Shown in pieces: positions 24,993 through 37,454 of a stretch of 64,000 bases of DNA; position 1 is the first letter of the stretch, and the number at the start of each line of letters is the position of its first letter. The stretch is taken from positions 124,001 through 188,000 of the forward strand of contig WWBZ02000012.1 in assembly GCA_011503125.2 (NCBI GenBank). Reading direction: 5' to 3'. This stretch comes from Botryosphaeria dothidea (taxonomy: Eukaryota; Ascomycota; Dothideomycetes; Botryosphaeriales; Botryosphaeriaceae). The notes under the pieces were generated by a model. The model was not told the DNA's origin. It saw only the letters and a program-made list of their open reading frames with translations, and ran no database searches. A program made the translations under genes and the position numbers.

Positions 24993-25605
24993 GGCGGAGT
25001 AGTATACTAGTAGGATATACTTCTACGGTAACCTAGCCTTTCTAAGGTAGTATAGATTCTAAGTTCGAATCTTAGACCGCTTACCTACTCGTAGTATATA
25101 CGTCCTACGTTAAAAGTATACGTACCCGCGTTCTCTCTAGCGGTAATAAGAGGGAAAATCTATAGATAGTTAGGGTGGGCTATAAGTAGTATATACGTTC
25201 TACTATAAAAGTATACGTACCCGCGTTCTCTCTAGCGGTAATAAGGAAGAGAAGGGCTAGCTAGGCGCTTCTAAAAATAAATTTTAAGAGCGCTTTACTA
25301 GCGCTTATAAATAGGTAAGCCGGGACTTCTTACGGCTTAGTCTTAAGATTTATAGTTATCTCTCTCTATAGTTTCTCCCTCTTAGCTACTCTTCCTACTT
25401 TAGATACCGCTACTAATATATAGAAAAACTATACTAAATAGAGTATCTACGGATACTACTATTATAGATAGAAAAGATTTTTACTCGGGCTATTCTAAGA
25501 AAGTAGCTACGGTTTCTCTTTCTATATATTCTTATAGATAGCTATAGCTATATAGATCCTTTAGAGAGCTAAATTAGCTTAAAAAAAAAATTAAATTTAT
25601 CTATC
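24993..25605 (+). mobile_element. SINE S4: long-form copy in Gypsy-X RT/RNase H
   Basis: 613 bp with tRNA-like head (GGCGGAGTAGTATACTAG), B box AGTTCGAATCT, the 95-bp tandem duplication (units starting at 25,091 and 25,186) and a short TATC tail after an A run. Duplication TAATATATCTAGAA left (24,979-24,992) and TAATATACCTAGAA right (25,606-25,619), a single C/T difference. Confidence 0.9.
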
Positions 25606-27849
25606 TAATATACCTAGAAACTAACGCCTTCGATTATACTATAGGAGCCTATCTTAGCTAACCCGATAACTAAGAACGACTTTATCTCGTAGCCTTCTAT
25701 TCTAGAAAAATAATCCCCGTAGAACTTAACTATAATATCTACGATAAGGAATTACTTACTATTATTATCGCCTTTAAAGAATAGAGATACTACCTAGAAG
25801 AAGCGAACTTTAAAATAATAGTATATTCCGACTACTAAAACCTAAGAGCCTTTATAACGATAAAAATTCTTAACCGATAGTAAGTAAGATAGATAGAATA
25901 ACTAGCCTTATTTAACTTTAAGATAGTATACTATAAGAGATCCGAAAACGGAAAGGTAGACGTACTTAGCCGAAGATACGACTATACTCTTAACCGGCCC
26001 GAACTATCTTCCGTACTCTTAGAACGAAATAACGAAGAAAATATTAAATTTAATCGTCCGTAACTAGAACTAGCGGTAATCCGTCTCTTAGTACTAATTA
26101 CGCGAAATTAGGTAAGAAGCTAAAATAGGCTAGAATTCTAAAACTAAGAAACCTAAAATAACTAAAGATCGCGAAATTCTTAAGAATTACTAAATTAATA
26201 AATAAATAATCTAGAAGAATTTTAAAATTAAGGAGAATTCTTAAACTAGGAATTACTAAACTAAGTAGGACCTTAAAATCCGGAGGAAGTTCTAAGCACG
26301 GACCTCTCTTAAGAAATTAATTTCTTAGAAATTACTTAGGAAGAGTATATTCGAGTAGCCTACGAAAACGATACTATAGTATAATAACTTCTAGAGTAAA
26401 TCCGCGAATACTCTAAGGAAGATTCTAATCTTATACTAAGCTTAGAAGAAACTATTCTCTTTAAGGAACTAGTTTACGTATCTTAATAACTTAGGCGATA
26501 AATAATTAAGAATATCTATATATCTTTAGCCCACGGCCACCGCGATATTAACCTTACTACGAAATAAATAGAGCGATTATTCTATATACCGTATCTTAGA
26601 AAAAAAGTACGCTAGTTTATTATAGAATATAAGAACTACGCCCGAAATAAGGTAGTACGCCACGCTCTATACGGAAAACTATAGCTAATTACCCCGCTAG
26701 ACCGACTATAGAAAGTTATCGTACTAGACTTTATTACTAAACTATCTAAGTTTAAAAAACCTCTTACTAGAACGCGCTACGATTCTATTTTAGTAATTAT
26801 AAATAGACTCTCGAAATAGAGGTACTTTATTCTCTATAAAGAAGCCTCGAGAGTCCCTAAGCTAGTATATATCTTCCTACGCTATATCCTCGTAAATTAT
26901 AGAATACTAGAGATAATTATTTTAGACCGAGATACCCGCTTCCGCGTACGATTCTAGTAGACCCTAATAAATAAACTCGGAATAAAGTATAAGCTATCTA
27001 CCGCCTACTACTCTTAGACGAACGAATAAATAAAACGGCTTAATTAAACCTTAGAAGAATATTTACGAAGTTACGTAAACTACTAATAAAATAACTAAGT
27101 AGAATTTCTATCTCTAGCCTAATTTATATATAATAGTATAATCGCGGAAATAATCTAAGAAACGCCGTTCTACGTTAACTACGGTTTCGAACCCCGAGCC
27201 TATAGAGAATCTATTTCCTAGAAAAATATAGCGTAGAAAGAAATACTCTAAGTAGAATAACTAAAAGAACTATACTAAAGCCTCGCCTAAGATATCGAAT
27301 TTATTAACTACCGTATAGCTATATACTATAATCGAAGGCGCTAGAAGCCGCTACCCCTAGAAGAGAGAGATAAAGTCTAGCTACTTACTAAAAACCTTAA
27401 AACTAACTAACTAAGCCTTAAATTAGATTATAAGAAAATTAGTTCCTTCGAAATTAAATAAAAACTTTTCTCTATTATATTTAAACTTAAATTACTAAAG
27501 AATATACGCCGAAGTCTAGTCTTCTACGTAGTACTTCTTAAACTAGTATTCTAAAACGCCTAAATACCGGAATACCTTAAGAGAGAAATCTAACCCGAAG
27601 ACGCGTAGGAATAGAATATTAAAAAAATCCTAGATAGCAAAAGGAACTCTAACGGTTAGTTTAAATACCTTATTAAATAGAAAAACTACGAAGACTTAGA
27701 AAATACCTAGGAACTCTTACTAAATCTTAGTTACCTAGAACTTCTCGCGAACTTCTACTAATAAAACCTAGATCGTCTAGCCCTAAAGCGTCTTTCTAAA
27801 ATATAAAACTAGAAGAAGAATCTAGTAATATCTAAAGCTAATCTACGGA

Positions 27850-28570
27850 AGCCTACCGGGAGATTACGCTATCGGCACTCGCTACGTTACTACCGAACCC
27901 GCTAAATAAATATAGTATAGCCTCTTCGGTAGAAATCTTAGAAACGTTCTAAGAAGAACGGCCCTCTCGAATAGTAGCCTTCCGCTCTACCCGCTCCTCC
28001 TACTTAAGCTACCGTATTTTATAAGAAAATAAAGCTATATCGCGCTGCTTTACGGACCGGAGTAATAAACGTAACCGCCGCTTCTTCTACTACCGAGTTC
28101 GTAACCGCTTCGCTACGCGATTAGTATACTAAGCCGCTACTAACGCCGCTTAAGCCGCCGTATTAGTAGTAGTAGTAGTAGTATTAGCGGCCTCCTCGTT
28201 CTAATTAATCTCTATAGCTACCTCTTAAAGCTAGCGCTCTAAACTCTTACGAGCCCGATCTAAGCGCCGAACTAAGAAATAGTTAGCTACTACGATAAGA
28301 AAAGAAAGAAAGGCCTAACTTATACTCCGTATTAACGAAAGAAGCTATAGCCTCGTACGACGTAAGATCTTCTTTAGTATAGCCGGAATAGGTAGAATAG
28401 AAAGAAGCGGCGTAATAAACTAAATCTAGATAAATATAGCGGGTATAAGAAGAAGCCGTAGGGACCCTACGATAACGGACTACGATACGCTAGACTAATA
28501 TAATACGACGCTAAGTACGAGCTAAAACTATAATAAGAGAATTAGTATTCCTAATAAAAAAAGACCTTAG
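27850..28570 (-). pseudogene. Antisense accessory frame of Gypsy-X (unknown, Arg/Lys/Ala-rich)
   Basis: Lies between the Gypsy-X chromodomain and 3' LTR, on the strand opposite to pol. It reads VANYFLVRRLDRARKSLERQL near 28,225-28,290, then a poly-Thr run from an (ACT)n repeat (28,163-28,190), AALVAA, TNRVAKRLRTR, KKRRLRLLLRSVK and RDIALFSYKIR, leading into a charged tail. All stops are TAA/TAG. The sense frame over the same bases is also readable and contains a poly-Val run, so the strand is not certain. Placement, Ala/Gln/Lys/Arg composition and local motif order resemble the antisense frame of Gypsy-Y. Confidence 0.42.
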
Positions 28571-28629
28571 AAGTATATATATACTTATAAGGAAGCTTTC
28601 GGGCCGAAAGCTATCTAGAGAGAGAATAG

Positions 28630-29047
28630 TATTACGGGCCTAGGAAGTAGAGCAAGCGGTATAGTAGAAACTTATAAGCGAAATCGGATTATTACGTGCC
28701 GAACTCTAAAATACGCTTAATCTATTTAGGCGGCTAGTAAGCCCGATCTCTAGAAGTAGATTACTCTTAGCTATTAGCTACTCTACTATCTATACTAATA
28801 CTATAGTCTAGCTAACTACTAGCTAATTATAGTATATAGACTATATTCGTTTATAGTAGATAGGACCTTCGTAGTTAATTCTAATTATTACTTAATACCT
28901 ATCTTATTTATCTTCCCTATCTAGCTACGGCTACTATCTTCTTATATAAGTAATATTCTAATAGCGGTAGTAAAACCTCTAGACGCTACGTATCTTCCCG
29001 ACGCCTAAGCTCCTTAGACCCTCTTATTCCTAAGGCCTAGCGTAATA
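28630..29047 (+). repeat. Gypsy-X 3' LTR
   Basis: 418 bp, TATTACGGGCC...GCGTAATA, unbroken. It supplies the empty-site sequence that proves LINE-2 inserted into the 5' LTR. Confidence 0.9.
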
Positions 29048-29558
29048 CTAGGTAAAAATCTTCTCTATCTATAATAGTAGTATCCGTAGATACTTTATTT
29101 AGTATAGTTTTTCTATATACTAGTAGCGGTATCTAAAGTAGAAAGAGTAGCTAAAAAAAAGAAACTATAGAGAGAGATAACTATAAATCTTAAGACTAAG
29201 CTATAAGAAGTCCCGGCTTATCTATTTATAAGCGCTAGTAAAGCGCTCTTAAAATTTATTTTTAGAAGCGCCTAGCTAGCTCTTCTTCTTCTTATTACCG
29301 CTAGAGAGAACGCGGGTACGTATACTTTTATAGTAGAACGTATATACTACTTATAGCCTACTCTAACTATCTATAGATTTTCCCCCTTATTACCGCTAAA
29401 AAGAACGCGAGTACGTATACTTTTAACGTAGAACGTATATACTACGAGTAGGTAAGCGGTTTAAGATTCGAACTTAGTATCTATACTACTTTAGAAAGGC
29501 TAGGCTACCGTAGAAGTATACTCTACTAATATACTATCCTACCTTTATATTAATATAG

Positions 29559-32140
29559 TAACTACGAAACTTCTCGTTCTCGCGTAGTTACTTTTAGTAA
29601 GAGAATCGCTCTAAATACTCTTTTATATCTATATCTCGTAATAGTTTAATAAGTTATTAGAATTCTTTAGCGTAGATAGATATTACTATATATTCGACTT
29701 TAGCTATAGAGGTCGCTACTAATTTTTACTTTTAGCTTCTCTAGCTAATTAGTTCGTTTACTAGTAGAAAGATAAATCTAAAGATTAACTTTCTATCTAT
29801 CTTATTTATAGCGTAGTCTAAATCCGAGTAGCTAATAAGACTAGGGCTTCTACTATCTTTATATATAATTTCTAGATCGGCCGTTAACTTAAGATACTAT
29901 AGAAGGCCTTTAAATACTTAGCCGTAGTATTCTACGGAATCGCTTAGATATTAGCTTAGTTATTCTATTAAAAATATAAGGTTCGGACGTATAAGAACCG
30001 TAAGGTATATTAGTTTTCTAACGGTATACTAATATTTCTTTAGATCGATTCTCTTATTCTTTAGCCCGGCGGGTTAGAGCGCATTATATCTATTTATCGA
30101 TAGTATTAATAGCCTTAACTTATTCTATTTTATATTAAGTAACTAAAGTATCTCTTATAAGTAATAAGACTAATTAAGGCGTAGCGTTTAGTATCTACGA
30201 TTATAAGTAACTTAGATACTAAGAATCTTCTTTATCTTCTCTAGATTCTTAATTTTAAAGATCTTACTAATTACGTTTTTAAACTAGATAATATCTTCTA
30301 TTTAACCGCTTTAGGCGGTAACTAGAATATTATCTACGTATATAAGTAGTAGTATTTTTCTTTCGTTATAAACTAGTAGATATAGATCTACTAGGCTTTA
30401 ACGGAATCCGATATCTTTTAGTACTTTTATATAGTTACTATTTTAGTTTCGTACGGCTTACTTAAGACTATATAGGCTACGTAGAAGCTTAAAGATATAT
30501 CTAGATACGACTTTTACTCTATCTAATAGAGCTATATAAATATCTTCGCGAAGGCGTAACTCGATAAAGATATTATTAATATTAATCTAGTAGAGCTCTA
30601 TATTAAAGAGCGTAATAATAGCTAGAAACGTTTAGAGGGTTTTATAATAGACGGTAGAGATAAAGATATTCTAAAAGTCGAGTCTAAATTATTAAGTAAA
30701 ATCTCTTATAATAAGGCGAGCTTTAGCCTTTTTAAGTAAGCCGTTAATATTAAGTTTTAGCTTAAAAACCTACTTACTTATTATAATATTTACTTCTTTT
30801 AGAGATACGACTTCTTTTTATATATCGTTTAACGTAAGAGTAGTAAGTTTATTCTAGATTACTTTTCTCTAAAGCTTACTAAATTACTTATCTTCTACTA
30901 CTTCTACGTAGGTTTTCGACGTTAGAATTTCCGGTTCTATTATCTTACTAAGTACTATTAAGAGCGCGTAGAATACTTATATTTTAGAGCGTTAGTAGTA
31001 CTTAACTAGTATTTAGCTAATAAGCGTAAATAAGCTCCGAGGTACTTTTACTACTAACTTCTCCGTAGTTATATCCTTCTCTAATCTTTTACGCTTTAGA
31101 ATATATACTTCTATAAACGTTTCTAGTCGCGGACGTTTAGCGCGTTTTTTTTCTCTAGATCTACTTATCTCTTCTTAGATAGTAAATAGACGCTTCTACG
31201 CTTCTAGTTATAGATCTATATTTAATATAGTACTATTTACTATAGCTAGATCCGTCTTTAGTTACTAAGCTACGCTTAACTATAAACGTATTCTTAGAGC
31301 GTTATAGAATTAAGTCTTCTTATTCTTTTATTTCTAAATATTAGATCCGTAGTCGGCCTCTAAGTCTACCTCCTCTCCTACTTCTAGCGTATTTTTTCTC
31401 TTCTCTATAACTAGTTTTAGAGCGAATAGAATTTTTCTTAGGCGATCTATAGGTCGCCTTTAGAGAACTATATTACTACTTACTTTAATCTTTAATTTTA
31501 GATTAATATTCTCTCTCTTTTTACTTTTCGAGAACCGTACTATATAACTACGGATTATTCTTCTAAGGTCTAAAGTCTATAGGCGGTACTACTTTTTAGT
31601 TTTATCTACGTACTCTATAAAGACTTCTACTCTTACTTAGTCTATAAACTTATTATATCTTAAACTAACTAATAGAGATTTAGAATTAATATATAAGTAG
31701 ATCTTATATCTCTAGATACGTATATAGTCGATACTTAGCTTTTAATCTATAAATACTTTCTTAGAGATCGTAGATTTTCCGTTAATAAAAGATCTAGTTA
31801 TAGTCCGATTCCGTAGGTAAGTATCGGTCTCGGCTACTTCTATCTAAAAGTCTATTAAAAGCTTTACTTCTTTTAGTATTACTCTTACTTAAACTTCTAT
31901 AGTCTAAATAGCTCGCTCTACTATACTATTTTAACTTAACTAATACGGAATAGTATATTAGAAAGTAATTCTAAGAATTATATACTACTAATTAAGAATA
32001 GCCTTAAGCTTAGTAGCGTTATCGCTACGAACGATAGCGAGCTTTACTTCTTTTTAAAGTTCTATCTTTACGCGCTATTCGTTTAAGATACGTAGTACTT
32101 TCTCTCGTCTCTTAAGCGCGATAGTCTATATCTTTCTTAA
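29559..32140 (-). pseudogene. Copia-D pol segment (RNase H, RT, part of integrase)
   Basis: Collinear with Copia-B 32,600-35,180 but much more RIP-mutated. The reverse transcriptase catalytic box reads YVDN near 30,325-30,340 on the minus strand. The segment ends at CTTAA, the target duplication of Copia-B. No frame longer than a few dozen codons remains. Confidence 0.83.
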
Positions 32141-32339
32141 TATTGCGACAGCAGCGGTATAGAGATAGCTTATAGAAAGATGTTTTTTCTTCTACCTACC
32201 GTGACCACACTAGAAGATATACGTGTAGGTCACGTGCTACACTAGTCCTGTCTAGGAAGGCCTAGCAGCCCTTAACTGGTCTGCTCATCTGGCATTGCCG
32301 GATGACTAAACTACGGCCAGTACGGCTGTTTTCTTAACA
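32141..32339 (-). repeat. Copia-B 3' LTR (left), little mutated
   Basis: 199 bp starting TATTGCGACAG and ending TTCTTAACA. Keeps CpA and TpG sites (for example CCGTGACCACACTAG) that are TpA in the right LTR. Confidence 0.9.
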
Positions 32340-32344
32340 CTCCC

Positions 32345-35300
32345 ACTCAGCCGTTGTGCCGTGATTTCTCGAGTCCCAGTTAGCTGATAAATCTTTAAAA
32401 ACCTTCCCTTGGTAAGGGCTTGGTGAGCCCGTCCGCCACCATGTCCTCAGTACACACATACTCGACATAAATCCGGTTCCTTTGTACAAGATCACGGATG
32501 TTGTAATAGTAAATGTCGATATGCTTTGACCTGTCGTGTATCTATAGATCCTTCGCTAGGCTTAGTACCGCCTGGTTGTCTCCCTTTATATTAACATAGT
32601 AACTACGGAACTTCTCGTTCTCGCGTAGTTACCCCTAGTAAGGGAATCGCCCTAGATACTCTCCTGCGCCCATATCTCGCAATAGTCTAACGAGCCATTA
32701 GGATTCCTTAGCGCAGGTAGACATTGCTATATATTCGGCTTCAGCTATAGAGGTCGCCACTAATTTTTGCTTTTAGCTTCTCTAGCTAATTGGTCCGTTT
32801 ACTAGTAGAAAGGTGAATCCGGAGATTGACTTCCTATCTGTCTTATCCATAGCGTAGTCTAAGTCCGAGTAGCTAATAAGACTAGGGCTCCTACTATCCT
32901 TGTATACGATTCCTAGATCGGCCGTTGACCTAAGGTACCGCAGAAGGCCTTTAAGTGCTTAGCCGTGGTGTTCTGCGGGGTCGCTCAGATATTGGCTTAG
33001 TTGTCCTATTAGGAATGCAAGGTCCGGACGTGTGAGAACCGCAAGGTATATTAGTTTTCTAACGGTGTGCTGATATTCCTTTAGGTCGATTCTCTTATCC
33101 TCTAGCCCGGCGGGTCGGAGCGCGTCGTATCCGTTTATCGGTAGCATCGATGGCCTTGACTTATCCTATTCTATGCCGAGTGACTAAAGTGTCTCTCGTA
33201 AGTAATAAGACTGATTAAGGCGCAGCGTCCGGTGCCTGCGATTACGAGTAACTTGGACATCAAGGATCTTCTTTATCTCCCCTAGATCCTTAATCTTAAA
33301 GGCCTTGCTAATTGCGTTTTTGAACTAGATAATATCTCCTATTTAACCGCTTTGGGCGGCAACTGGGATATTATCCACGTACATAAGCAGTAGTATTTTC
33401 CTTTCGTCGTAAACTAGCAGGCATAGGTCTACCAGGCTTTGACGGAATCCGATATCTTTTAGTGCTTTTATATAGTTGCTATTCTAGTCCCGTGCGGCTT
33501 GCTTAAGACCGTATAGGCTGCGTAGGAGCTTAAAGACGCGTCCGGGTGCGACTCTTACTCTATCTGGTAGGGCTATATAGATGTCTTCGCGAAGGCGTGA
33601 CTCGGTAAAGGCATTATTGATGTTAATCTGGTAGAGCTCTATGTTAAAGAGCGCAACGATGGCTAGGAACGTTCGGAGGGTCTTATAACGGACGGTGGGG
33701 GCAAAGGTGTCCCAAAAGTCGAGTCTAAACCGTTGAGTAAAACCTCTTATAATAAGGCGAGCTTTAGCCTTTTTAAGTAAGCCGTTAATATTAAGTTTTA
33801 GCTTAAAAACCCACTTACTTATTATAATATTTACTCCTTTTAGAGGCACGACTTCTTCCTATATACCGTTTAACGCGAGAGTAGTAAGTTTATCCTAGAT
33901 TACTTTTCTCTAAAGCTTACTAAATTGCTTATCTCCTACTACTTCTGCGTAGGTTTTCGGCGTTAGGATTTCCGGTTCTATTATCTTACTAAGTACTACT
34001 AAGAGCGCGTAGAATACTTACACCTTAGGGCGTTAGTAGTACTTAACTAGTGTTTAGCTAATAAGCGTAAATAAGCTCCGAGGTACTTTTGCTGCCGGCT
34101 CCCCCGCAGTTACATCCTCCTCTAATCTTTTACGCTTTAGGATATATACTCCTATAAACGTCCCTGGTCGCGGACGTTTAGCGCGTTCCTTCCCCCTAGA
34201 TCTACTTATCTCCCCTTAGGTAGTAGGTAGACGCTTCTACGCTCCTAGTTGCGGATCCGTGTTTAATATAGTGCTATCTACTATAGCTGGATCCGTCTTT
34301 AGTCGCTAAGCTACGCTCGACTACGAACGTATTCTTAGGGCGTTATAGGATTAAGTCTCCTTATCCTCTCGTTTCTAAACATTAGGTCCGTAGTCGGCCT
34401 TTAAGTCCACCTCCTCTCCTACTCCTAGCGTGCTTTCCCTCTCCTCTATAACTAGTTCTAGAGCGAATAGAATTTTCCTTAGGCGACCTATAGGTCGCCT
34501 TTAGGGGACTACATTACTACTTGCTTTAACCTTTAGTTTTAGGTTAATATCCCCTTTCTTTTCGCTTTCCGAGAACCGTACTATATAACTACGGATTATC
34601 TTTCTAAGGTCCGGAGCCTATAGGCGGTACTACTTTTTAGTTTCGTCTACGTACCCTATAAAGACTCCCACTCTTGCTCGGTCTATAAACTTATTATACC
34701 TTAAACTAACTAGTAGAGATTTAGGGTTAATATATAAGTAGACCTTGCACCCCTAGACGCGCACATAGTCGATACTTAGCTTTTAACCTATAAACGCTTC
34801 CTTAGGGGTCGTAGGTTTTCCGTCGATAAGAGGTCTAGTTGTAGTCCGATTCCGCAGGTAAGCATCGGTCTCGGCTACTTCTACCTAAAAGTCTATTAGA
34901 AGCTTTACTTCTTTTAGTATTACTCTTACTTAGGCTTCTATAGTCTAGATAGCTCGCTCTACTATACTATTTTAACTTAACTAATACGGAATAGTATATT
35001 AGGGAGTAATTCTAAGGGTTGCGTACTACTAATTAAGGACGGCCTTAAGCTTAGTAGCGTTGTCGCTACGAACGGCAGCGAGCTTTACTCCTCCTTAAAG
35101 TTCTGCCTTTACGCGCTATTCGTTTAAGACGCGTAGTACTTCCTCTCGCCTCTTAAGCGCGATAGTCTATATCTTTCTTAAGTAATTATCGACGATCTTA
35201 AGAAAGTAGTAGTAGCCAGCCTAAGATTCTAGTAGCGGGCCGCAAACGTCGATTAAAATAAGTAATAGACTTACGGCTTTCCTATTACTTACGTAGTACC

Positions 35301-36100
35301 CTTTCTTATTTTTTATTTTAGTAAGGGCATATACTTTATATACGTGGTCTTCCTCCGCTATAGTAGGGATCGGCTCTACGAGAGTCGTTACCTTATATAG
35401 CTCTACTAGCTTTTACTTACTAAGATATCTAAATCTCCTATACTATAGTCTAAATAGCTTAATCTTTTAGTTAGTTGCTATTGCCTCTAGAGCAGGATCT
35501 TATTCTTGCCTAGTAGTTTAGATTTCGTAGGCTATTAGTAACTCGGTCTACGGATTTACCTTACTATAGGCTAGGGCTAGCGTGGCTAGTTAAACCTATT
35601 ATTACGCTATCTCGAGAGCCGATAGCGCGAAGTATTTACTTATCGGTTTAACCTTATCTATAAGATAAACTCCCCTATTCTCTTAAGCGATAAGAATATT
35701 CTTACCGTGCCGATCTCTAAGGTAGAGAGAACGATTATTAAAAGAACCCTTTAGTCCGTTCTTATATGCCTGTCGGCTAGAGAGAAGGTTTATACCTAGT
35801 TTTAGAACGTAAAGAATAGAGAATAAAGGAATCGAATTGCCGTGCCTATCTACTAATATAACTAAGCCGACGTAGTCGGCGTATAATACTCCCCTACTAA
35901 CTTTAATCGTACGCCTTATAATATAGGTTAGAGGTCTACTAAAAAGTTAGCGTTAGTTAGTTATATATATAGATATAGCGGAATCTATAATCTAGATATC
36001 TTTAGGAAGCTTACTAGTAATAGATTTTAATAGTATAGTAATCTCCTCAACGTCCTCTTCTTTACTACTAATTTCTTAGCTTTTAGTAGCTTTATTATCG
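32345..36100 (-). pseudogene. Copia-B pol remnant (integrase, RT, RNase H)
   Basis: The RNase H end is well preserved near 32,430-32,540: IYVEYVCTEDMVADGLTKPLP. Reverse transcriptase is open at 33,484-33,849: WVFKLKLNINGLLKKAKARL, RGFTQ, FAPTVRYKTLRTFLAI, NNAFTE and FKLLRSLYGLKQAARD. The catalytic box reads YVDN (33,370-33,381) instead of YVDD, a G to A change in TpG. A second open piece is 32,959-33,147 (YLAVLTRPDLAFLIGQLSQYL), the usual block between RT and RNase H. Integrase is expected at about 34,900-36,100 but is too damaged to place its catalytic residues. Confidence 0.82.
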
Positions 36101-36179
36101 TAGATAGGCTTATTCTCGACGGCTTAGAAGGCCTTTAGTTAGTTAATTTAATCTTATAGAGTCTTTAGCTGTGTAGTAA

Positions 36180-36975
36180 GATAAGATGGCTAGCTCCTCC
36201 GCGCTACGCGCTTCTTCTATATAAGATTACGCGCTTCCGAAAGGTATTTATAGTCGCGAACGCGGTAGTTTCGGTTATAGAGGTAGTACCCGCTTTATCC
36301 GTCTCTCGTTAGGCTGCGGCGGCGAGGTCCGGCGGAGGTTCTATTTTAGTTCTACTACCTTACTGCGAGCGTAGTAGAGGTTCTATTTTAACGTAATTCC
36401 TCCTCCTATAGTAGTGCAATACCGTCCTCGACCGAGATATCCTTCTAGACGTTAAGGCTTATCCGGATCGACTAGTACGAGTCCGGAAGCGCTTGTAATA
36501 GACGCTAGAAGCGTGCCTTCTCTAAAGTAATATTCTTTATATTCTTATCGAAGGCAGCGAGCTTCTTTCCTAGCGTTTAAAGCTGGGTCTAGGCGGTCTT
36601 AATAGTAGTTTTAGGCTCTATTTAGTAATTAACGTAGTTTAGTAGGTGTTGCCTGCCGATACCTTAGAGCTTCTCTAAGTACTTATCCTTTAGAGATTTC
36701 TATACGAGCTTAGCTAAGTTAAGGTCTCGCACTCTCTTAGTATCGTCTTCGTTAATGCAAATCCTTATCTAATACTAGGCCCTCGAGTCGTCCTTAGTGC
36801 TTCTAAATCTTATACCGAACTAACTATCCGGTATAGAAGGATTAGTAGAGTTAGTAATAGTGTAGTATAGACCTTTACCTTCTAGCTATACCTTTATTAA
36901 CGGGAACTAGACGTTCTTATTTTATCTTAAAAGAATTAGAACGGGCCGACGCTTCGTAAAAGGGTCGGAAGAGTC
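36180..36975 (-). pseudogene. Copia-B gag remnant
   Basis: The minus-strand frame starts near 36,975 with DSSDPFTKRRPVLI, where an ATA precedes the Asp and was probably ATG. It continues with DDSRA, KLAAFDKNIKNITLEKARF and SIRISLNV blocks, in the style of Copia capsid (UBN2-like) proteins. Stops are TAA/TAG. Confidence 0.65.
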
Positions 36976-37437
36976 TATGTTAAGAGAAAGTAAGAAAATA
37001 AGAATATAATTATAGTAGAAAGAGTAAACTACGGTTAATCGTGTCTAATATATTACGTATAAAAGGTCGTATTAAATAGTAGTTATTTAAAGTGCGAAGG
37101 GGGGTTGCTTAAAAGGAGCTACGTAGTTAAACGGTACGTAGTAGAGCGGTTATTAGTAGTAAGACGTCTGCTTCTAGCGGGGCAATAATAGGCGTTAAGT
37201 ACTAATTCTTCTAGCGCAAACCTAGGCCTAAGGATATAGCTTCCTCGAGTACGCGAACTAATCGCGATACGCAGTCTAGTCGCGCTACTAATTTCCTTAA
37301 CTAATAAGAACCGTATTTAGCTGCCGGTACTAGGTTATATATAGACCCGACTATAGAGGCAACACGTCTTTTCGTAGACGTTTAAGGGATCCTATACCTA
37401 GCGGAAACACTTAAAAAGCTTCTCTATCGGGTACACG

Positions 37438-37454
37438 AACCCGGGCTTATAATC
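37438..37454 (-). promoter_or_regulatory. Copia-B primer-binding site (half initiator tRNA-Met type)
   Basis: On the minus strand the bases right after the 5' LTR read GATTATAAGCCCGGGT. With one RIP change undone (TTATAAG from TTATGAG) this matches the primer site of Copia-C and is complementary to the anticodon arm of initiator tRNA-Met (GGGCUCAUAA). Confidence 0.7.

Larger units (their letters stand above)
14250..27780 (+). pseudogene. Gypsy-X pol remnant (protease, RT, RNase H, integrase, chromodomain)
   Basis: Pieces run 14,250-15,258, 15,674-16,095, 24,673-24,992 and 25,606-27,780. Protease lies near 14,320-14,560 (ILEYDIILGLPWL). Reverse transcriptase resumes after SINE S3 with DYRALND, KLDLRDGYYLIRI and YLND (15,972-15,983), where the expected YLDD has lost its first Asp. 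It resumes after Gypsy-Y with EFLEFIIRPGEVIIDSKKV and FTNFYRRFI. RNase H (about 25,620-26,000) includes TNAFDYTIGAYL-like and HPIAFYSRK-like blocks. Integrase (about 26,450-27,560) shows GHRDINLTTK, VLDFITKLSK and LDRDTRFR. The chromodomain (about 27,600-27,770) reads KKILDSKRNSNG, KYLIK, EDLENT. Stops throughout are TAA or TAG. Confidence 0.82.
7301..29047 (+). mobile_element. Gypsy-X: Ty3/Gypsy chromovirus containing LINE-2, S3, Gypsy-Y and S4
   Basis: LTR ends are TATTACG...CGTAATA (RIP forms of TGTTACG...CGTAACA). The flanks CTAGA (7296-7300) and CTAGG (29,048-29,052) form a 5-bp duplication with one difference, inside SINE S2. Subtracting four insertions leaves about 6.96 kb. The 5' LTR is 7301-7485 plus 12,643-12,875, 418 bp, exactly the length of the 3' LTR. 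Order: gag, protease, reverse transcriptase, RNase H, integrase, chromodomain, then an 850-bp segment with a probable antisense frame before the 3' LTR. Heavily RIP-mutated and dead. Confidence 0.9.
6640..29543 (-). mobile_element. SINE S2: long-form tRNA-derived SINE, interrupted by S1 and Gypsy-X
   Basis: Pieces are 6640-6651, 7177-7300 and 29,053-29,543, about 612 bp once joined, like the long copies S4 (613) and S6 (617). The target duplication TTTATATTAATATAG lies at 6625-6639 and 29,544-29,558, inside Copia-D; the empty site is at about 32,585 in Copia-B. On the minus strand it has a tRNA-like head, the 95-bp tandem duplication of the long form, and a TATC tail. Confidence 0.85.

Noticed and set aside
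28160..28195. Trinucleotide AGT repeat as a regulatory microsatellite
   Set aside because: Explained as codons of the Gypsy-X accessory region.
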